64,000 bases of DNA from Bradyrhizobium barranii subsp. apii (GCF_011516635.5 NZ_CP096255.1:9125501-9189500), one strand, 5' to 3'. Positions 18,600 to 27,329 are shown, counted from the stretch's first letter. The notes: a model not told the origin generated them from the letters alone. Program-made: numbers and translations.

Positions 18600-19076
18600 A
18601 TGAGTGCGAAATCATTGGTCTTCGCATTGCTTCTCCCGCTTCTGATGTGGGGCTCATCTGCAAGGGCGGATGATCTTCGTACAGCGATGGAAGTCTCCAA
18701 CCAACAATGGCTGAACGCATTTAACACTCCAAATACCGCGGCATTTCCAGCCATGTACACTGACGATGCTATCTTGGTACCAGGAGGCTCCCCGGTCGCA
18801 ATTGGGCCTGAGGCAATCAAGCAATTTTGGGAGGGTGCCATCAAAGCGGGCTTCAAGGATCACACCTTCGAGATAATTGAGACCCGCGCCGATGGAAATC
18901 TCGCGTACCTCCTGTCGAGTTGGACTGTGAACCAAGTCAAGAGCGGGGGCGAGGTACGGACGATGAGCGGGCACACGTTGCGCGTTCTGCTTAAACAAGC
19001 TGACGGGAACTGGAAGACCAAGGCCCACACCTTTATTCCGCAGAATCCGCCAGCACCCAAAGAAGCAAAGAACTAA
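18600..19076 (+). CDS. Secreted NTF2/SnoaL-like protein (DUF4440-type)
   Basis: The 158-residue precursor has a clear signal peptide (MSAKSLVFALLLPLLMWGSSARA, cleaved before DD). The mature part begins with an NTF2-like helix (TAMEVSNQQWLNAFNTPNT), then MYTDDAILVPGGSPVAIGPEAI, the classic cone-fold pattern of SgcJ/DUF4440 proteins. AGGAGAGG at 18589-18596 fixes the start. It is a single-gene unit closed by a hairpin at 19096. The fold binds small hydrophobic ligands or catalyses isomerase-type reactions in some members; the ligand here is unknown. Confidence 0.82.
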   Translation: MSAKSLVFALLLPLLMWGSSARADDLRTAMEVSNQQWLNAFNTPNTAAFPAMYTDDAILVPGGSPVAIGPEAIKQFWEGAIKAGFKDHTFEIIETRADGNLAYLLSSWTVNQVKSGGEVRTMSGHTLRVLLKQADGNWKTKAHTFIPQNPPAPKEAKN

Positions 19077-19095
19077 CATCTTTGTAATGGAAGAC

Positions 19096-19128
19096 AGCGC
19101 CCGTTTACGAAATGAGCAAGCGGGCGCT
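19096..19128 (+). terminator. Hairpin terminator after the NTF2-like gene
   Basis: AGCGCCCG (19096-19103) pairs with CGGGCGCT (19121-19128) across a 17-nt loop and is followed by ATTTCC. It lies 20 bases after the stop. The T-run is weak. Confidence 0.5.
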
Positions 19129-19136
19129 ATTTCCAC

Positions 19137-19250
19137 TTACGGCGTCGCGAGCTCCTCCAACAACGCCTTTGCTCCACTCAGGTCACGGGTGTCGAAGCCC
19201 TCGGTAAACCAGCCGTAGACCGGAGCGAGAAATTCTCGAAGGGTCCTCAT
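19137..19250 (-). pseudogene. C-terminal remnant, adenylate cyclase/ATPase-type protein
   Basis: The last 37 codons of a minus-strand frame read MRTLREFLAPVYGWFTEGFD, then TRDLSGAKALLEELATP. This closely resembles the C-terminal end of rhizobial adenylate/guanylate-cyclase proteins with AAA and TPR parts. No upstream domain is present, so it is a gene tail left behind by deletion. The assignment rests on pattern memory of that C-terminus. Confidence 0.5.
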
Positions 19251-19415
19251 TCCGTCTCCCTTGATCGCGCCGCAGCCGCGCCGTGCTAATTGTTGCGCGC
19301 AGCTCAAATGACGACAATTCCGGGCTGCATCGTGGTTCGTCGTCGGCACGAGCGGCCACGCCGGCCTGCGCGGATGCGGTTGATCTAGGGCTTCGAATCA
19401 AGTGACAACAGCGGC

Positions 19416-20204
19416 ATGAGCGACTGGCTGCACAATCTGCCGGTGCCTGCAATGGCGCTGGTGATCTTTGGATTCACGTACCTGCTCGCCGCGGCCATCT
19501 TCGCAGGCATCGCGAGGGCCGCGACGGAGGAGCGCGCGAAGTCGCTGAAGGCGATCTCGCCGGGCATGCTGCCGGTGCTCGGCATCATCTTCGGCCTGTT
19601 CGTCGCCTTCATCGCCGCGCAGGTCTGGGGCGACAGCGACCGCGCCAGCGCCGCGGTGAGCCGCGAGGCCAGTGCGCTACGCAGCGCCGTGCTGCTGGCC
19701 GCCGGCTTGCCGGCGGAGCAGGAGACGAAGCTCCGCGGCCTAGTGCGCGACTATGTCGGCCAGGCCGTCGCGGTGGAATGGCCGATGATGGCGCATCAGG
19801 AAGTGTCGCTGAAGGTCACGCCGCCGGCACTTGCCGAAGCCCTGCAGTTCGTCGTCGCGATGACGCCGCAAGGCCCGGGGCAGGCGAATGTGCAGCGCGA
19901 GCTCATCGCCGCGCTGGAGCAGGCGCTGGACGCGCGGCGGCAGCGGATCATCGTCAGCCTCGCCGCGGTGAACCCGGTCAAATGGTGGTGCCTGTATCTC
20001 CAGGCGGCCTGCGCGCTATTGGTGATCGGCCTCGTTCATTGCGACAACCGGCTGGGATCGGCGATCGCGATGGGCCTGTTCGCCACCGGCGTCGCCACCT
20101 CCGTGCTGCTCATCGCTGCGCACGACCGGCCGTTCGCCGGCCAGATCTCGATCCAGCCGGAGCCGCTGCTCCAGATCATGCCGGCAGACCCCGGCAAGAG
20201 CTGA
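19416..20204 (+). CDS. DUF4239-type integral membrane protein
   Basis: This 262-residue protein has two N-terminal membrane helices (MALVIFGFTYLLAAAIFAGIA and MLPVLGIIFGLFVAFIAAQVW). A soluble segment of about 110 residues follows, with SREASALRSAVLLAAGLP and LRGLVRDYVGQAV, and then two C-terminal helices (WWCLYLQAACALLVIGLVHC and IAMGLFATGVATSVLLIAA). This bestrophin-like DUF4239 layout is widespread in rhizobia and its function is unknown. It is monocistronic and convergent with the next gene. Confidence 0.8.
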   Translation: MSDWLHNLPVPAMALVIFGFTYLLAAAIFAGIARAATEERAKSLKAISPGMLPVLGIIFGLFVAFIAAQVWGDSDRASAAVSREASALRSAVLLAAGLPAEQETKLRGLVRDYVGQAVAVEWPMMAHQEVSLKVTPPALAEALQFVVAMTPQGPGQANVQRELIAALEQALDARRQRIIVSLAAVNPVKWWCLYLQAACALLVIGLVHCDNRLGSAIAMGLFATGVATSVLLIAAHDRPFAGQISIQPEPLLQIMPADPGKS

Positions 20205-20230
20205 GCAGAGCGGCCGCCCGAGAGGGCATC

Positions 20231-21094
20231 TCACCGGATGAGTTGCCATCCCTTCGGCGTCCAGCGCAGCAGCGTGCCGGACAGCGGCTTCGGCGCGCGC
20301 GCCATCATGTTCCTGGCCAGCGCCCGCAGCGCGTCGATCGCGGCACTGCTGTCTTCGCTTGCATAGAGCACGAGATCGGCCGACGGCGCCGCGACGATCA
20401 GGACACCGCCCTGGGCCTGCGCGAGCGGCGCCCAGCTGTCGATCAGCGCGAGCCGGCTGGTCTGATAGTAGTCCCCCGTCAGCGTGCCGAACTGTCCTGA
20501 CGGGACCGCTTTTGCGACCGTCGTGAGCGGCTTCACGCTGCTGCGCAGATTGGCGATGGCGATGCCGAAGACCTGGTCCTGCGTCAAGCCGAGCGCGGCA
20601 CGATCCTTGTCGTTGAACACCTTGACCGCCCGCGGCGAGTCCAGCACCGGGACGATCACCAGCCCCTCTGCCAGGGGCCGCGTCAGCGCCGGGCCGCGCG
20701 CGTCAACCTCCCGAAGCGCCTGCCGCATATAGTCGGCCGAGCGCACGACCACGCGAAGGGCTGCTCGGGTCGGCGGATCATTTCGGCTGCTCGCCGTTGC
20801 CTTGACGCCGCTGACATAGGCGCCGATCTCCCTGGCGCAGCCGCCGGTATTGGCTTTGCAGAAGGCGTAGATGCGGTCGAGGTTGGTTTGCAGAGGGCCG
20901 ACCGACAGCGTCAGCGGTCCCTTGATCACGACCGGGGTGTCACGAATCTCGGCGCGGATGCGCTCGGCCACGAAAGCCGTAAACGCGGGTTCGTCGGCTG
21001 GAATCTGTTGCGCCCGGGCAGCCCCGGCTCCGACGAGATCGCCGGCCACGATCGCGGCGATCAGCCACCGGCATATGCGAGATCGGATGCTCAT
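20231..21094 (-). CDS. Exported protein, DUF1444/YtpQ-like
   Basis: The precursor of about 287 residues has a signal peptide (MSIRSRICRWLIAAIVAGDLVG, then AGAARA before QQ). The mature part contains GPLTLSVGPLQTNLDRIYAFC and DSPRAVKVFNDKDRAALGLT, then QDQVFGIAIANL, which resembles the DUF1444 (YtpQ) core. No catalytic motif is visible. I chose the ATG at 21094, preceded by GGTGG, over GTG at 21103. The gene stands alone on the minus strand. Confidence 0.7.
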   Translation of the reverse strand: MSIRSRICRWLIAAIVAGDLVGAGAARAQQIPADEPAFTAFVAERIRAEIRDTPVVIKGPLTLSVGPLQTNLDRIYAFCKANTGGCAREIGAYVSGVKATASSRNDPPTRAALRVVVRSADYMRQALREVDARGPALTRPLAEGLVIVPVLDSPRAVKVFNDKDRAALGLTQDQVFGIAIANLRSSVKPLTTVAKAVPSGQFGTLTGDYYQTSRLALIDSWAPLAQAQGGVLIVAAPSADLVLYASEDSSAAIDALRALARNMMARAPKPLSGTLLRWTPKGWQLIR

Positions 21095-21199
21095 GCGAAC
21101 CACCAGCTCGGGAGAGCGGCTCGCCGGCCGATACTCACCCCTCCGCGCCCAATCTACTGCCGGGCGCCGTCAATCCTGTGGGCGCCGGCGGTTGATCGA

Positions 21200-21520
21200 T
21201 CAATAGCAATAGCGTTGGCTGACCCGGACGTAATAGCCGTCGGGACGCTGCACATAACAGCCGCGCTGATAGGCGTAGTAACCGGAGCGGCGGCGCTCGC
21301 CCTCGGAAGCGATCGCAGCGCCCGTGCCGGCACCGACGACCGCGCCGATTGCGGCGCCGCGGCCTCCGCCGAGCGCACCACCGAGGATCGCCCCGCCGAC
21401 ACCGCCGATGATCGCACCGCCGATGGCATCCTGGGCTGCAGCCTCATGCGCCGGCATCGCCATCGCGACCGTCAGACATGCCGCGATTCCAAAACTTCCA
21501 ATGCGAAGACCTCGAAGCAT
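21200..21520 (-). CDS. Glycine-zipper exported protein
   Basis: This 106-residue protein has a signal peptide (LRIGSFGIAACLTVAMAMP, then AHEAAAQ). It continues with a strict glycine-zipper stretch (AIGGAIIGGVGGAILGGALG) of about 45 residues, then a Tyr/Arg-rich tail with two Cys (GCYVQRPDGYYVRVSQRYCY). Such proteins insert into or line membranes, usually the outer membrane or periplasm in alphaproteobacteria. The two Cys residues could form a disulfide. No partner gene is evident. Confidence 0.8.
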   Translation of the reverse strand: MLRGLRIGSFGIAACLTVAMAMPAHEAAAQDAIGGAIIGGVGGAILGGALGGGRGAAIGAVVGAGTGAAIASEGERRRSGYYAYQRGCYVQRPDGYYVRVSQRYCY

Positions 21521-21681
21521 GCTCGCCCTCCCTGTGATGAGCCAGTCATAGCGCCGGAAGTGGATTCGGACCAGACAAATAGCCGGCGGCGCGGCTCACG
21601 ACGCCTGCGCGATGGCGCCGGAGGCGCAGCGCGAAGACGGCTCAAACCATGCGAGCGATGCACAGGCCGGCCAATCGGACG

Positions 21682-22056
21682 TCAGGGATCGATCCAGCGC
21701 TGCACGGCCTCGGCGGTATCGGCCGGCGTGGAGTTGAAGCAGATCGCGGCGTCAGGCGCCAGTTGATGGACGAGGTTGAGCACCTTCTCGAACAGCAGCA
21801 GGCGCTCCTTCGGTTCGCGCAGGCCCGCGCCGATCACGATGCAGTCGAAGCGCTCGTCGCGCATCGCGGCAGTGACGCCGGCTTCCGCGGTCGCGTCGAG
21901 ATCGATCAGGCAGCTCGTGACCTCGTAGCCGAGATCACGCAGGCGCAGCAATTGCGCTTCGATGTAATGGCGCACGAGCTCCGGCGTGAGCTGCGGAAAT
22001 GCGCTGTAATCCGCACTGCCGGGTTCGATGCCGATCGCGAGGACGCGCTTGGCCAT
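21682..22056 (-). CDS. Conserved hypothetical protein, Rossmann-like
   Basis: This 124-residue soluble protein has alternating strands and helices: VLAIGIEPG, LVRHYIEAQLLRLRDLGY, CLIDLD, FDCIVIGAGLREP, RLLLFEKVLNLVHQLAPDAAICFN. The GAGL turn after a buried strand suggests a small flavodoxin/Rossmann-type sandwich, but no known cofactor motif is intact. It has no operon partner. Confidence 0.72.
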   Translation of the reverse strand: MAKRVLAIGIEPGSADYSAFPQLTPELVRHYIEAQLLRLRDLGYEVTSCLIDLDATAEAGVTAAMRDERFDCIVIGAGLREPKERLLLFEKVLNLVHQLAPDAAICFNSTPADTAEAVQRWIDP

Positions 22057-22323
22057 GCAGGGCTCCCTACCGCATCGTCTAAAATGCTAACGGACGAACG
22101 ACCATGCCGGTTCCCCCACTGCCGGGGCGCGCTGCCGGCGAAGGCGCGGGTCCGATCCTGCGGCACATTTTCCCGCCCAGGCTGTAAGCCATTTCACATG
22201 CGCCGGGCCGGCAACCTGCCACATTTGCCGGAAGATCACGTTGGAGTCACACCCGATCACGGCACCTGTCCATATCTGACTTGCACGAAATTTCGATAAT
22301 TCATCAATTTTCGGGAGCGGAAG
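22057..22323. other. Divergent intergenic region
   Basis: This gap separates the minus-strand hypothetical gene and the plus-strand lysozyme-like gene. No distinct operator or repeat was seen. The 3' part (CATCAATTTTCGGGAGCGGAAG) holds a purine-rich GGAGCGG just before the ATG at 22324. Confidence 0.4.
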
Positions 22324-23712
22324 ATGGTCTCATTCGAGAGTCTGAAAAGCGAGTACGAGCGGAATTGGGCCGATCTCGAGATCCGGCCTTCCCGCCTCGG
22401 CGACGCGAATGGCGTCGCGCGCAAGGCGATCAACGGCAAGGCGACCTATCAGCAGATCGAGCGGTTGACCGGAGTCCCCTGGTATTTTGCCGCGCTCTGC
22501 CACTACCGCGAATCCAACTTCGATTTCGACACCTATCTCGGCAACGGCGAAACGCTTCACCGCGTGACGACCATCGTTCCGAAGGGGCGCGGCCCCTTTA
22601 CCACGTTCGTGGACGGCGCCGTGGACGCGTTCAGAATCGAGAACTTCATCGGCGCCCACGACTGGGGCATCGCGCGGATGCTGTTCCGGCTCGAGGCGTT
22701 CAACGGCTTCGGCTATCACTCGAAGGGCTGCAATTCGCCCTACCTCTATGGCGGTTCGACACTGTACGGCCCGCCCGAGGCGAGGGCCGGCAAATTCGTC
22801 CGCGACCACGTGTTCGACTCGAACCACGTCGATTCCCAGCTCGGCACGGCGGTGATCCTGCATGCGATGATGTCGCTCGATTCCTCGATCACCCTCGACG
22901 GCAGCCCGCAATTCGCCGGCCGCACCGAGCCCGAGGACGATGCGGCGTCGACGATTGTTCTGATGCAGCAGGCGCTCAACAAGCTCGGCGCCAATCCGCC
23001 GCTCGCCGAGGACGGCATCAGCGGACCGAAGACCGGGGCCGCGGTCTCGCAGTTTCAGCAGCAGAACGGCCTGAGGGATACCGGGCTTCTCGACGGGGCC
23101 ACGGTCGCGGCGCTCACGCGTGCAACGCAGGCGGGAGGTTCCGTGCAGAGCGGCGATCTGTCCAAGATCCTGAAGCGGCTGGAGGACCTCGCACACTTGC
23201 TGCGACCGTCAGCCGGCGGCGTAACACCGGGAACGACGACACCGGGCAACACGCTGCCCGCCACCAACGATCCGATCAACCTGTTCGAACGGCTCTTCTC
23301 CCTCATCAACAAGACGGCGCCCGTGCCAGGACCGGTCAGCCCGACCAATCCAGCCCCCGTCGATCAGTTGAAGCAGGTCGTCGACCTGCTCAGCACGCTG
23401 CTCAACAAGGACGGCAAGCCGGTGCTCGGCCAGGTCAACGGCGCGCTCGGCGAGACCATCGGCAAGCTGCTCGACGGCAAGAAGACGGCACTCGGCATCG
23501 GCGGCTCGGTGCTCACTGCGCTGCTCTCTTCGGTGACCGCGAGCCCGAATGCAGGCGGTATTGCCGGACTGCTCGGAACGATCGTATCGGCGGTGCCGGG
23601 CCTCGGCCAGTTCGCTATGCCGATCTCGCTGGCGCTCACGGCCTGGGGCGTGCTCGGCAAGTTCGAGAAGTGGGCGCAAGGCACCGCGCCGCCGCCGAAG
23701 CCGACGACGTAA
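22324..23712 (+). CDS. Lysozyme-like protein with peptidoglycan-binding domain
   Basis: This protein has 462 residues and no signal peptide. The N-terminal 180 residues look like a phage-type lysozyme or chitosanase-like fold: WYFAALCHYRESNFDFDTYL places a Glu in a His-x-Arg-Glu-Ser context, and FNGFGYHSKG and SPYLYGGSTLYGP follow. Residues 210-265 form a PG_binding_1 repeat (MQQALNKLGANPPLAEDGIS and GPKTGAAVSQFQQQNGL). The C-terminal third is a Pro/Thr linker followed by Gly- and Ala-rich hydrophobic segments (IAGLLGTIVSAVPGLGQFA) that could span a membrane. It is not flanked by phage structural genes. It could be a remnant endolysin, a peptidoglycan-remodelling enzyme or an exported effector. 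Confidence 0.8.
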   Translation: MVSFESLKSEYERNWADLEIRPSRLGDANGVARKAINGKATYQQIERLTGVPWYFAALCHYRESNFDFDTYLGNGETLHRVTTIVPKGRGPFTTFVDGAVDAFRIENFIGAHDWGIARMLFRLEAFNGFGYHSKGCNSPYLYGGSTLYGPPEARAGKFVRDHVFDSNHVDSQLGTAVILHAMMSLDSSITLDGSPQFAGRTEPEDDAASTIVLMQQALNKLGANPPLAEDGISGPKTGAAVSQFQQQNGLRDTGLLDGATVAALTRATQAGGSVQSGDLSKILKRLEDLAHLLRPSAGGVTPGTTTPGNTLPATNDPINLFERLFSLINKTAPVPGPVSPTNPAPVDQLKQVVDLLSTLLNKDGKPVLGQVNGALGETIGKLLDGKKTALGIGGSVLTALLSSVTASPNAGGIAGLLGTIVSAVPGLGQFAMPISLALTAWGVLGKFEKWAQGTAPPPKPTT

Positions 23713-23726
23713 AGCCGTTTGCGTCT

Positions 23727-25007
23727 TCAGCCGTCGGCATCGGCAATGGCTGCCGCTCGCCGCTCCATCAACACGCGCTCGCGCGCATTGGTCGCGAGAC
23801 GTGCTGCGGTCTCGAACGATCGTCGCGCCTCGGCGAAACGGCCGAGCTTCTCCAGGAGATCGCCGCGGACAGAATGGAGATGGTGGTAAGTCCCGAGCGC
23901 CGGTTCGTCCGCGATCATGTCGACGAGATCGAGACCGGCCTGCGGCCCTTCGGCCATGCCAAGCGCGACCGCCCGGTTGAGCTCGATCACCGGCGAGCGC
24001 ACCAGCGCCGCAAGCTGGCCATAGAGCTCGGCGATGCGGCGCCAGTCGGTGGCAACGGCCGTCTCCGCCGTCGCGTGGCACGCGACGATCGCGGCCTGCA
24101 GCGTGTAGAACCGTCCGGCACCGCCGAGCTCGCGCGCGCGATCGAGCGCGCGAAGGCCGCTGCCAATCTGGCGCCGGTCCCAGAGCCTGCGGTCCTGGTC
24201 CATGAGCAGGATGGGCTCGCCATCGATGCCCGTGCGCGCCTGCTTCCGCGCGGCATTCAGCTCCATCAGTGCCATGAGACCGTGGACCTCGGGCTCGAGA
24301 GGCGCGAGCCCGACCAGCACCCGCCCCATGCGCAGGGCCTCGTCGCAGAGCTGCGGCCGCAGCCACTCCTCGCCGCCTGAGGCCGAATAGCCCTCGTTAA
24401 AGATGAGATAGACGACCTCGAGCACCGAGGCGAGACGCTCCGAAAGCGCCTCGCCGCTCGGGATCTCGTAGCTCAGGCCCGACCGCGACAGCGTGCGCTT
24501 GGCGCGGACGATGCGCTGGGCGATGGTTGCCTCCGTGACCAGGAAGGCGCGCGCGATCTCGTCGGTGGTCAGGCCGCAGATCATACGCAATGCCAGCGCC
24601 GCGCGGGCCTGCCGCGGCAGCAGCGGGTGACAGGCCGTAAAGATCAGCCGCAACCATTCGTCACCGATATCGTCGTCGAGGGCGGCGTCGAAATCCGGCA
24701 TCGCGTCCTGCTCCTGCATCAGCTCGTGCGTCAGCAGGTCCTGCTTGCGGGTGAGCATCTTTGCCCGGCGCAGATGATCGAGCCCGCGGCGCTTGGCCGT
24801 CGCCACCAGCCAGGCGCCGGGATTGTCCGGCACCCCGCTGTGCGGCCAGGCTTCCAGCGCTGCGACCAGTGCGTCCTGGGTCAATTCCTCCGCCAGCGGC
24901 ACATCCCGCAGCATGCGCGACAGCGTTGCGATCAGCCGCGGCTGCGCGACGCGCCAGGTTGCGTGAATCGCGGCACGGATCGCGTGATCGATGTCGGCGG
25001 TCGTCAT
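23727..25007 (-). CDS. ECF42-type RNA polymerase sigma factor with SnoaL/TPR-like extension
   Basis: This 426-residue protein is about twice the length of a plain ECF sigma. Region 2 is LIATLSRMLRDVPLAEELTQ, then DALVAALEAWPHSG; region 4 is ALRMICGLTTDEIARAFLVT, then EATIAQRIVRAKRTL. The C-terminal 230 residues are helical (LMALMELNAARKQAR, RARELGGAGRFYTLQAAIVA), as in the ECF42 group. ECF42 genes are normally paired with a DGPF/YCII protein, and such a gene lies 130 bases upstream on the same strand. No anti-sigma gene is present, which is typical of this group. Confidence 0.88.
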   Translation of the reverse strand: MTTADIDHAIRAAIHATWRVAQPRLIATLSRMLRDVPLAEELTQDALVAALEAWPHSGVPDNPGAWLVATAKRRGLDHLRRAKMLTRKQDLLTHELMQEQDAMPDFDAALDDDIGDEWLRLIFTACHPLLPRQARAALALRMICGLTTDEIARAFLVTEATIAQRIVRAKRTLSRSGLSYEIPSGEALSERLASVLEVVYLIFNEGYSASGGEEWLRPQLCDEALRMGRVLVGLAPLEPEVHGLMALMELNAARKQARTGIDGEPILLMDQDRRLWDRRQIGSGLRALDRARELGGAGRFYTLQAAIVACHATAETAVATDWRRIAELYGQLAALVRSPVIELNRAVALGMAEGPQAGLDLVDMIADEPALGTYHHLHSVRGDLLEKLGRFAEARRSFETAARLATNARERVLMERRAAAIADADG

Positions 25008-25140
25008 CGCCGCCGACCAGAGCCCTTTCCGTTCCGATGGAATCGGAACGGGGCTCTCGATTCTAGTTTTGACGCGTCTTCTTTGCGCGAACCGGTATCC
25101 ACTTCGCTCGAAAACGCTCCAGGACGAGCGGTGGTGTCCA

Positions 25141-25548
25141 TCAGGCGTGGGCAGCCACCCTGGACTGCGCGTCGACCTGGCAGGCTATCTCGACGCCTGG
25201 CGTGGCGAATGCCCGCAATTCACAGGTACCCTCCCAGCCCGGCATGTGATCGAGATGCAGCTGCATGAATTCCTTCGCCATGGCCACGGCTTCCGCCTTG
25301 TCGCGCAGCTCGAAAATGGCATAGCCGCCGATCACTTCCTTGGCCTCGACGAAGGGGCCGTCGATGACGCTGAGCTCGGCGTCGACGATTCGCACCCGTG
25401 CGCCGGTCGCAAGCGGCATCAGGCCGCCATTGTCGATCATTCGACCGCCCTTGATCTCCCGCTCGGATATGTTCTGCATGGCCTCCATCAGCGCCGGGCT
25501 CGGGGCAGCCATCGGCTGGCTGGAGGTGACGATGTACATGAAACGCAT
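25141..25548 (-). CDS. DGPF/YCII-domain protein (ECF42 partner)
   Basis: This 135-residue ferredoxin-like-fold protein carries the signature DGPF inside VIDGPFVEAKEVIGGYAIFE, preceded by the MRFMYIVTSS strand. DGPF proteins are almost always encoded next to ECF42 sigma factors and are thought to belong to their regulatory circuit or regulon. It lies directly upstream of the sigma gene and is probably co-transcribed with it. The C-terminal 25 residues (CELRAFATPGVEIACQVDAQ) run past the normal domain. Confidence 0.87.
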   Translation of the reverse strand: MRFMYIVTSSQPMAAPSPALMEAMQNISEREIKGGRMIDNGGLMPLATGARVRIVDAELSVIDGPFVEAKEVIGGYAIFELRDKAEAVAMAKEFMQLHLDHMPGWEGTCELRAFATPGVEIACQVDAQSRVAAHA

Positions 25549-25647
25549 GAAAAACTCCCTTGGCGAGCAGCAACCGCTCCGGCTGCAAACCGGCTCGCTA
25601 TGGATGTGACGATTGAGCCTTGGCTAAATCGACATCGACCGGAAGAT

Positions 25648-26340
25648 TTATTGCCGCAGCATGATCAAGGGATCGGCGGTATCGGGGACTCGCCGCCATT
25701 GCGCGTTGTCATCGGCCTCGAACTGCCAGGCCTCGCCTGATTTCGACATCAGGACGATCTGGCCGCGCTCGAGCCGCCATTGCGCCGGATTGAACTGAGC
25801 AATCGCCGGATCGCATTTCGGCTTGACGAAGACCTGGAAATTGTCCGGGCCGGCTTCCGTGTTGGTCAGCGTCAGCCCGCACACCGGCTGGCCGTTGCCG
25901 CGCACCATCGACCAGTCGCCGATCATCTGGTCCATCGACTTGGCCATCGAGCGGGCGGCGGCGAGGTCCTGGAGGATGTAGACGCCCTCGCCCTGCCGCA
26001 GGCCTTCGAAGATGCCGGCCTCGACCTCGGTGAAGTCGATCACGGCTTCACCGGTCGCGTCCTGCAACCGAACGATGTCGAGGCCCCTGACGCTCCAGGC
26101 GACGATGTCCTTCGTAAAGGGCAGCGTCGTCTTGCAGGCCGGCTCCAGCTCCAGCTTGAACCCATGCCCCGCGGCATCGCCCTTCATCGTGACGACGCAG
26201 GTCTTGCTGCGCTCGGTGGTCGAGAGCTCCCACTGCCCGGGCATCGTCTTCTTCAGGGTCGCCGCATCCTGCGCATGCGCGATGCCGATCGCGGCCACGC
26301 AGGCCGCGACGGCGAATGCAACGACCCGAAGACCTCTCAT
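25648..26340 (-). CDS. Secreted AprI/Inh-type inhibitor with two tandem domains
   Basis: The 230-residue precursor has a signal peptide (MRGLRVVAFAVAACVAAIGIAHA). Two Inh-like units follow: PGQWELSTTERSKTCVVTMK with a paired Cys at about residue 69, and MIGDWSMVRGNGQPVCGLTLT to PKCDP near the C-terminus. Each has the W-L-C pattern and one disulfide of the AprI/Inh metalloprotease-inhibitor fold. Its ATG overlaps the stop of the upstream hydroxyacid-dehydrogenase gene, so it is probably translated from the same message. No secreted serralysin gene is nearby, so the target protease is unknown. Confidence 0.78.
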   Translation of the reverse strand: MRGLRVVAFAVAACVAAIGIAHAQDAATLKKTMPGQWELSTTERSKTCVVTMKGDAAGHGFKLELEPACKTTLPFTKDIVAWSVRGLDIVRLQDATGEAVIDFTEVEAGIFEGLRQGEGVYILQDLAAARSMAKSMDQMIGDWSMVRGNGQPVCGLTLTNTEAGPDNFQVFVKPKCDPAIAQFNPAQWRLERGQIVLMSKSGEAWQFEADDNAQWRRVPDTADPLIMLRQ

Positions 26341-27329
26341 CAGAGCCCCTTGAACGGCGTTTCCGCAACCGGCGTCAACGGCGCCTTGCCGGCGAACCAG
26401 GACTTGAGGTTGTCGACCACGAGCTGATCCATCGCGTTGCGCGTCACCACCGAAGCCGAGCCGATATGCGGCAGCAGCACGACGTTCTGCATGGTCTTGA
26501 GCTCGTCCGGCACGCTCGGCTCGGCCGCGAACACGTCGAGGCCGGCGGCGAGGATGGTGCCTGATTTCAGCGCCTGGACCAGCGCCGCCTCGTCGACCAC
26601 CGAGCCGCGCGCCACGTTGACCAGCACGCCGCGCGGACCGAGCGCCTTCAGCACCTCGGCATTGATCATCTTGTTGGTCGAGGCGCCGCCGGGCACGATC
26701 ACCATCAGCGTGTCCACCGCCTTCGCCATCTCGATCAGATCGGGATAGTGCTTGTAGGAGACGTCCTTCGACGGATTGCGGGAGTGGTAGACCACCGGCA
26801 CCAGCGAGGCATCGAGCCGGCGCGCGATGGCCTGGCCGATCCGGCCCATGCCGACGATGCCGACCTTGCGGTCGCGCAGCGAGCCGACGCTGAGCGGATA
26901 GTTCTGCGTCTGCCAGAGGCCGGAGCGGACGTAGCGGTCGGCCTTGATGAACTCACGCACGGTGGAGATCAGAAGGCCCATTGCGACGTCGGCGACCTCC
27001 TCGGTCAGCACGTCGGGCGTGTTGGTGACGATGATGTTGTGCTCAGCCGCGTATTTGGCGTCGATATGGTCGTAGCCGACGCCGAAGCTCGCCACCATCT
27101 CGATCTTGGGCAATTGCGACAGCGAGTCCCTGTCGGCGCGCACCGTGTGATAGGTCACCGCCACGCCACGGATTTTTTCGCGGATCGCCGGTGTCAGCCG
27201 CTCGAGATCGCCCCGGGTCTCCGCCTTGTGCACGACGAAATGATCGGAAAAACCGTTGTCGAGAATTGGCCGCACCGGCCCATAGATCAGAAGGTCGATC
27301 TTTTCGGACGAAATCGAACCGGTAGTCAT
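26340..27329 (-). CDS. D-isomer-specific 2-hydroxyacid dehydrogenase
   Basis: This 329-residue NAD(P)-dependent oxidoreductase likely acts on hydroxypyruvate or glyoxylate-type substrates. The dinucleotide motif GIVGMGRIGQAIARRL lies in the second domain. Catalytic Arg (NVARGSVVDE), Glu (AAEPSVPDE) and His (LLPHIGSAS) occur in the correct order. The ATG at 27329 is used because the longer open frame runs back into the permease gene. It overlaps the permease stop and its own stop overlaps the Inh gene start, so it sits inside a tight operon with an NMT1-type ABC transporter. The imported substrate may be converted to a 2-keto acid; this is inference. Confidence 0.87.
   Translation of the reverse strand: MTTGSISSEKIDLLIYGPVRPILDNGFSDHFVVHKAETRGDLERLTPAIREKIRGVAVTYHTVRADRDSLSQLPKIEMVASFGVGYDHIDAKYAAEHNIIVTNTPDVLTEEVADVAMGLLISTVREFIKADRYVRSGLWQTQNYPLSVGSLRDRKVGIVGMGRIGQAIARRLDASLVPVVYHSRNPSKDVSYKHYPDLIEMAKAVDTLMVIVPGGASTNKMINAEVLKALGPRGVLVNVARGSVVDEAALVQALKSGTILAAGLDVFAAEPSVPDELKTMQNVVLLPHIGSASVVTRNAMDQLVVDNLKSWFAGKAPLTPVAETPFKGL

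Noticed and set aside
22281..24380. 699-codon plus-strand ORF overlapping the lysozyme-like and sigma-factor genes
   Set aside because: It is arginine-rich and out of frame with the lysozyme-like gene, and antisense to the sigma factor. It is a GC-rich shadow.
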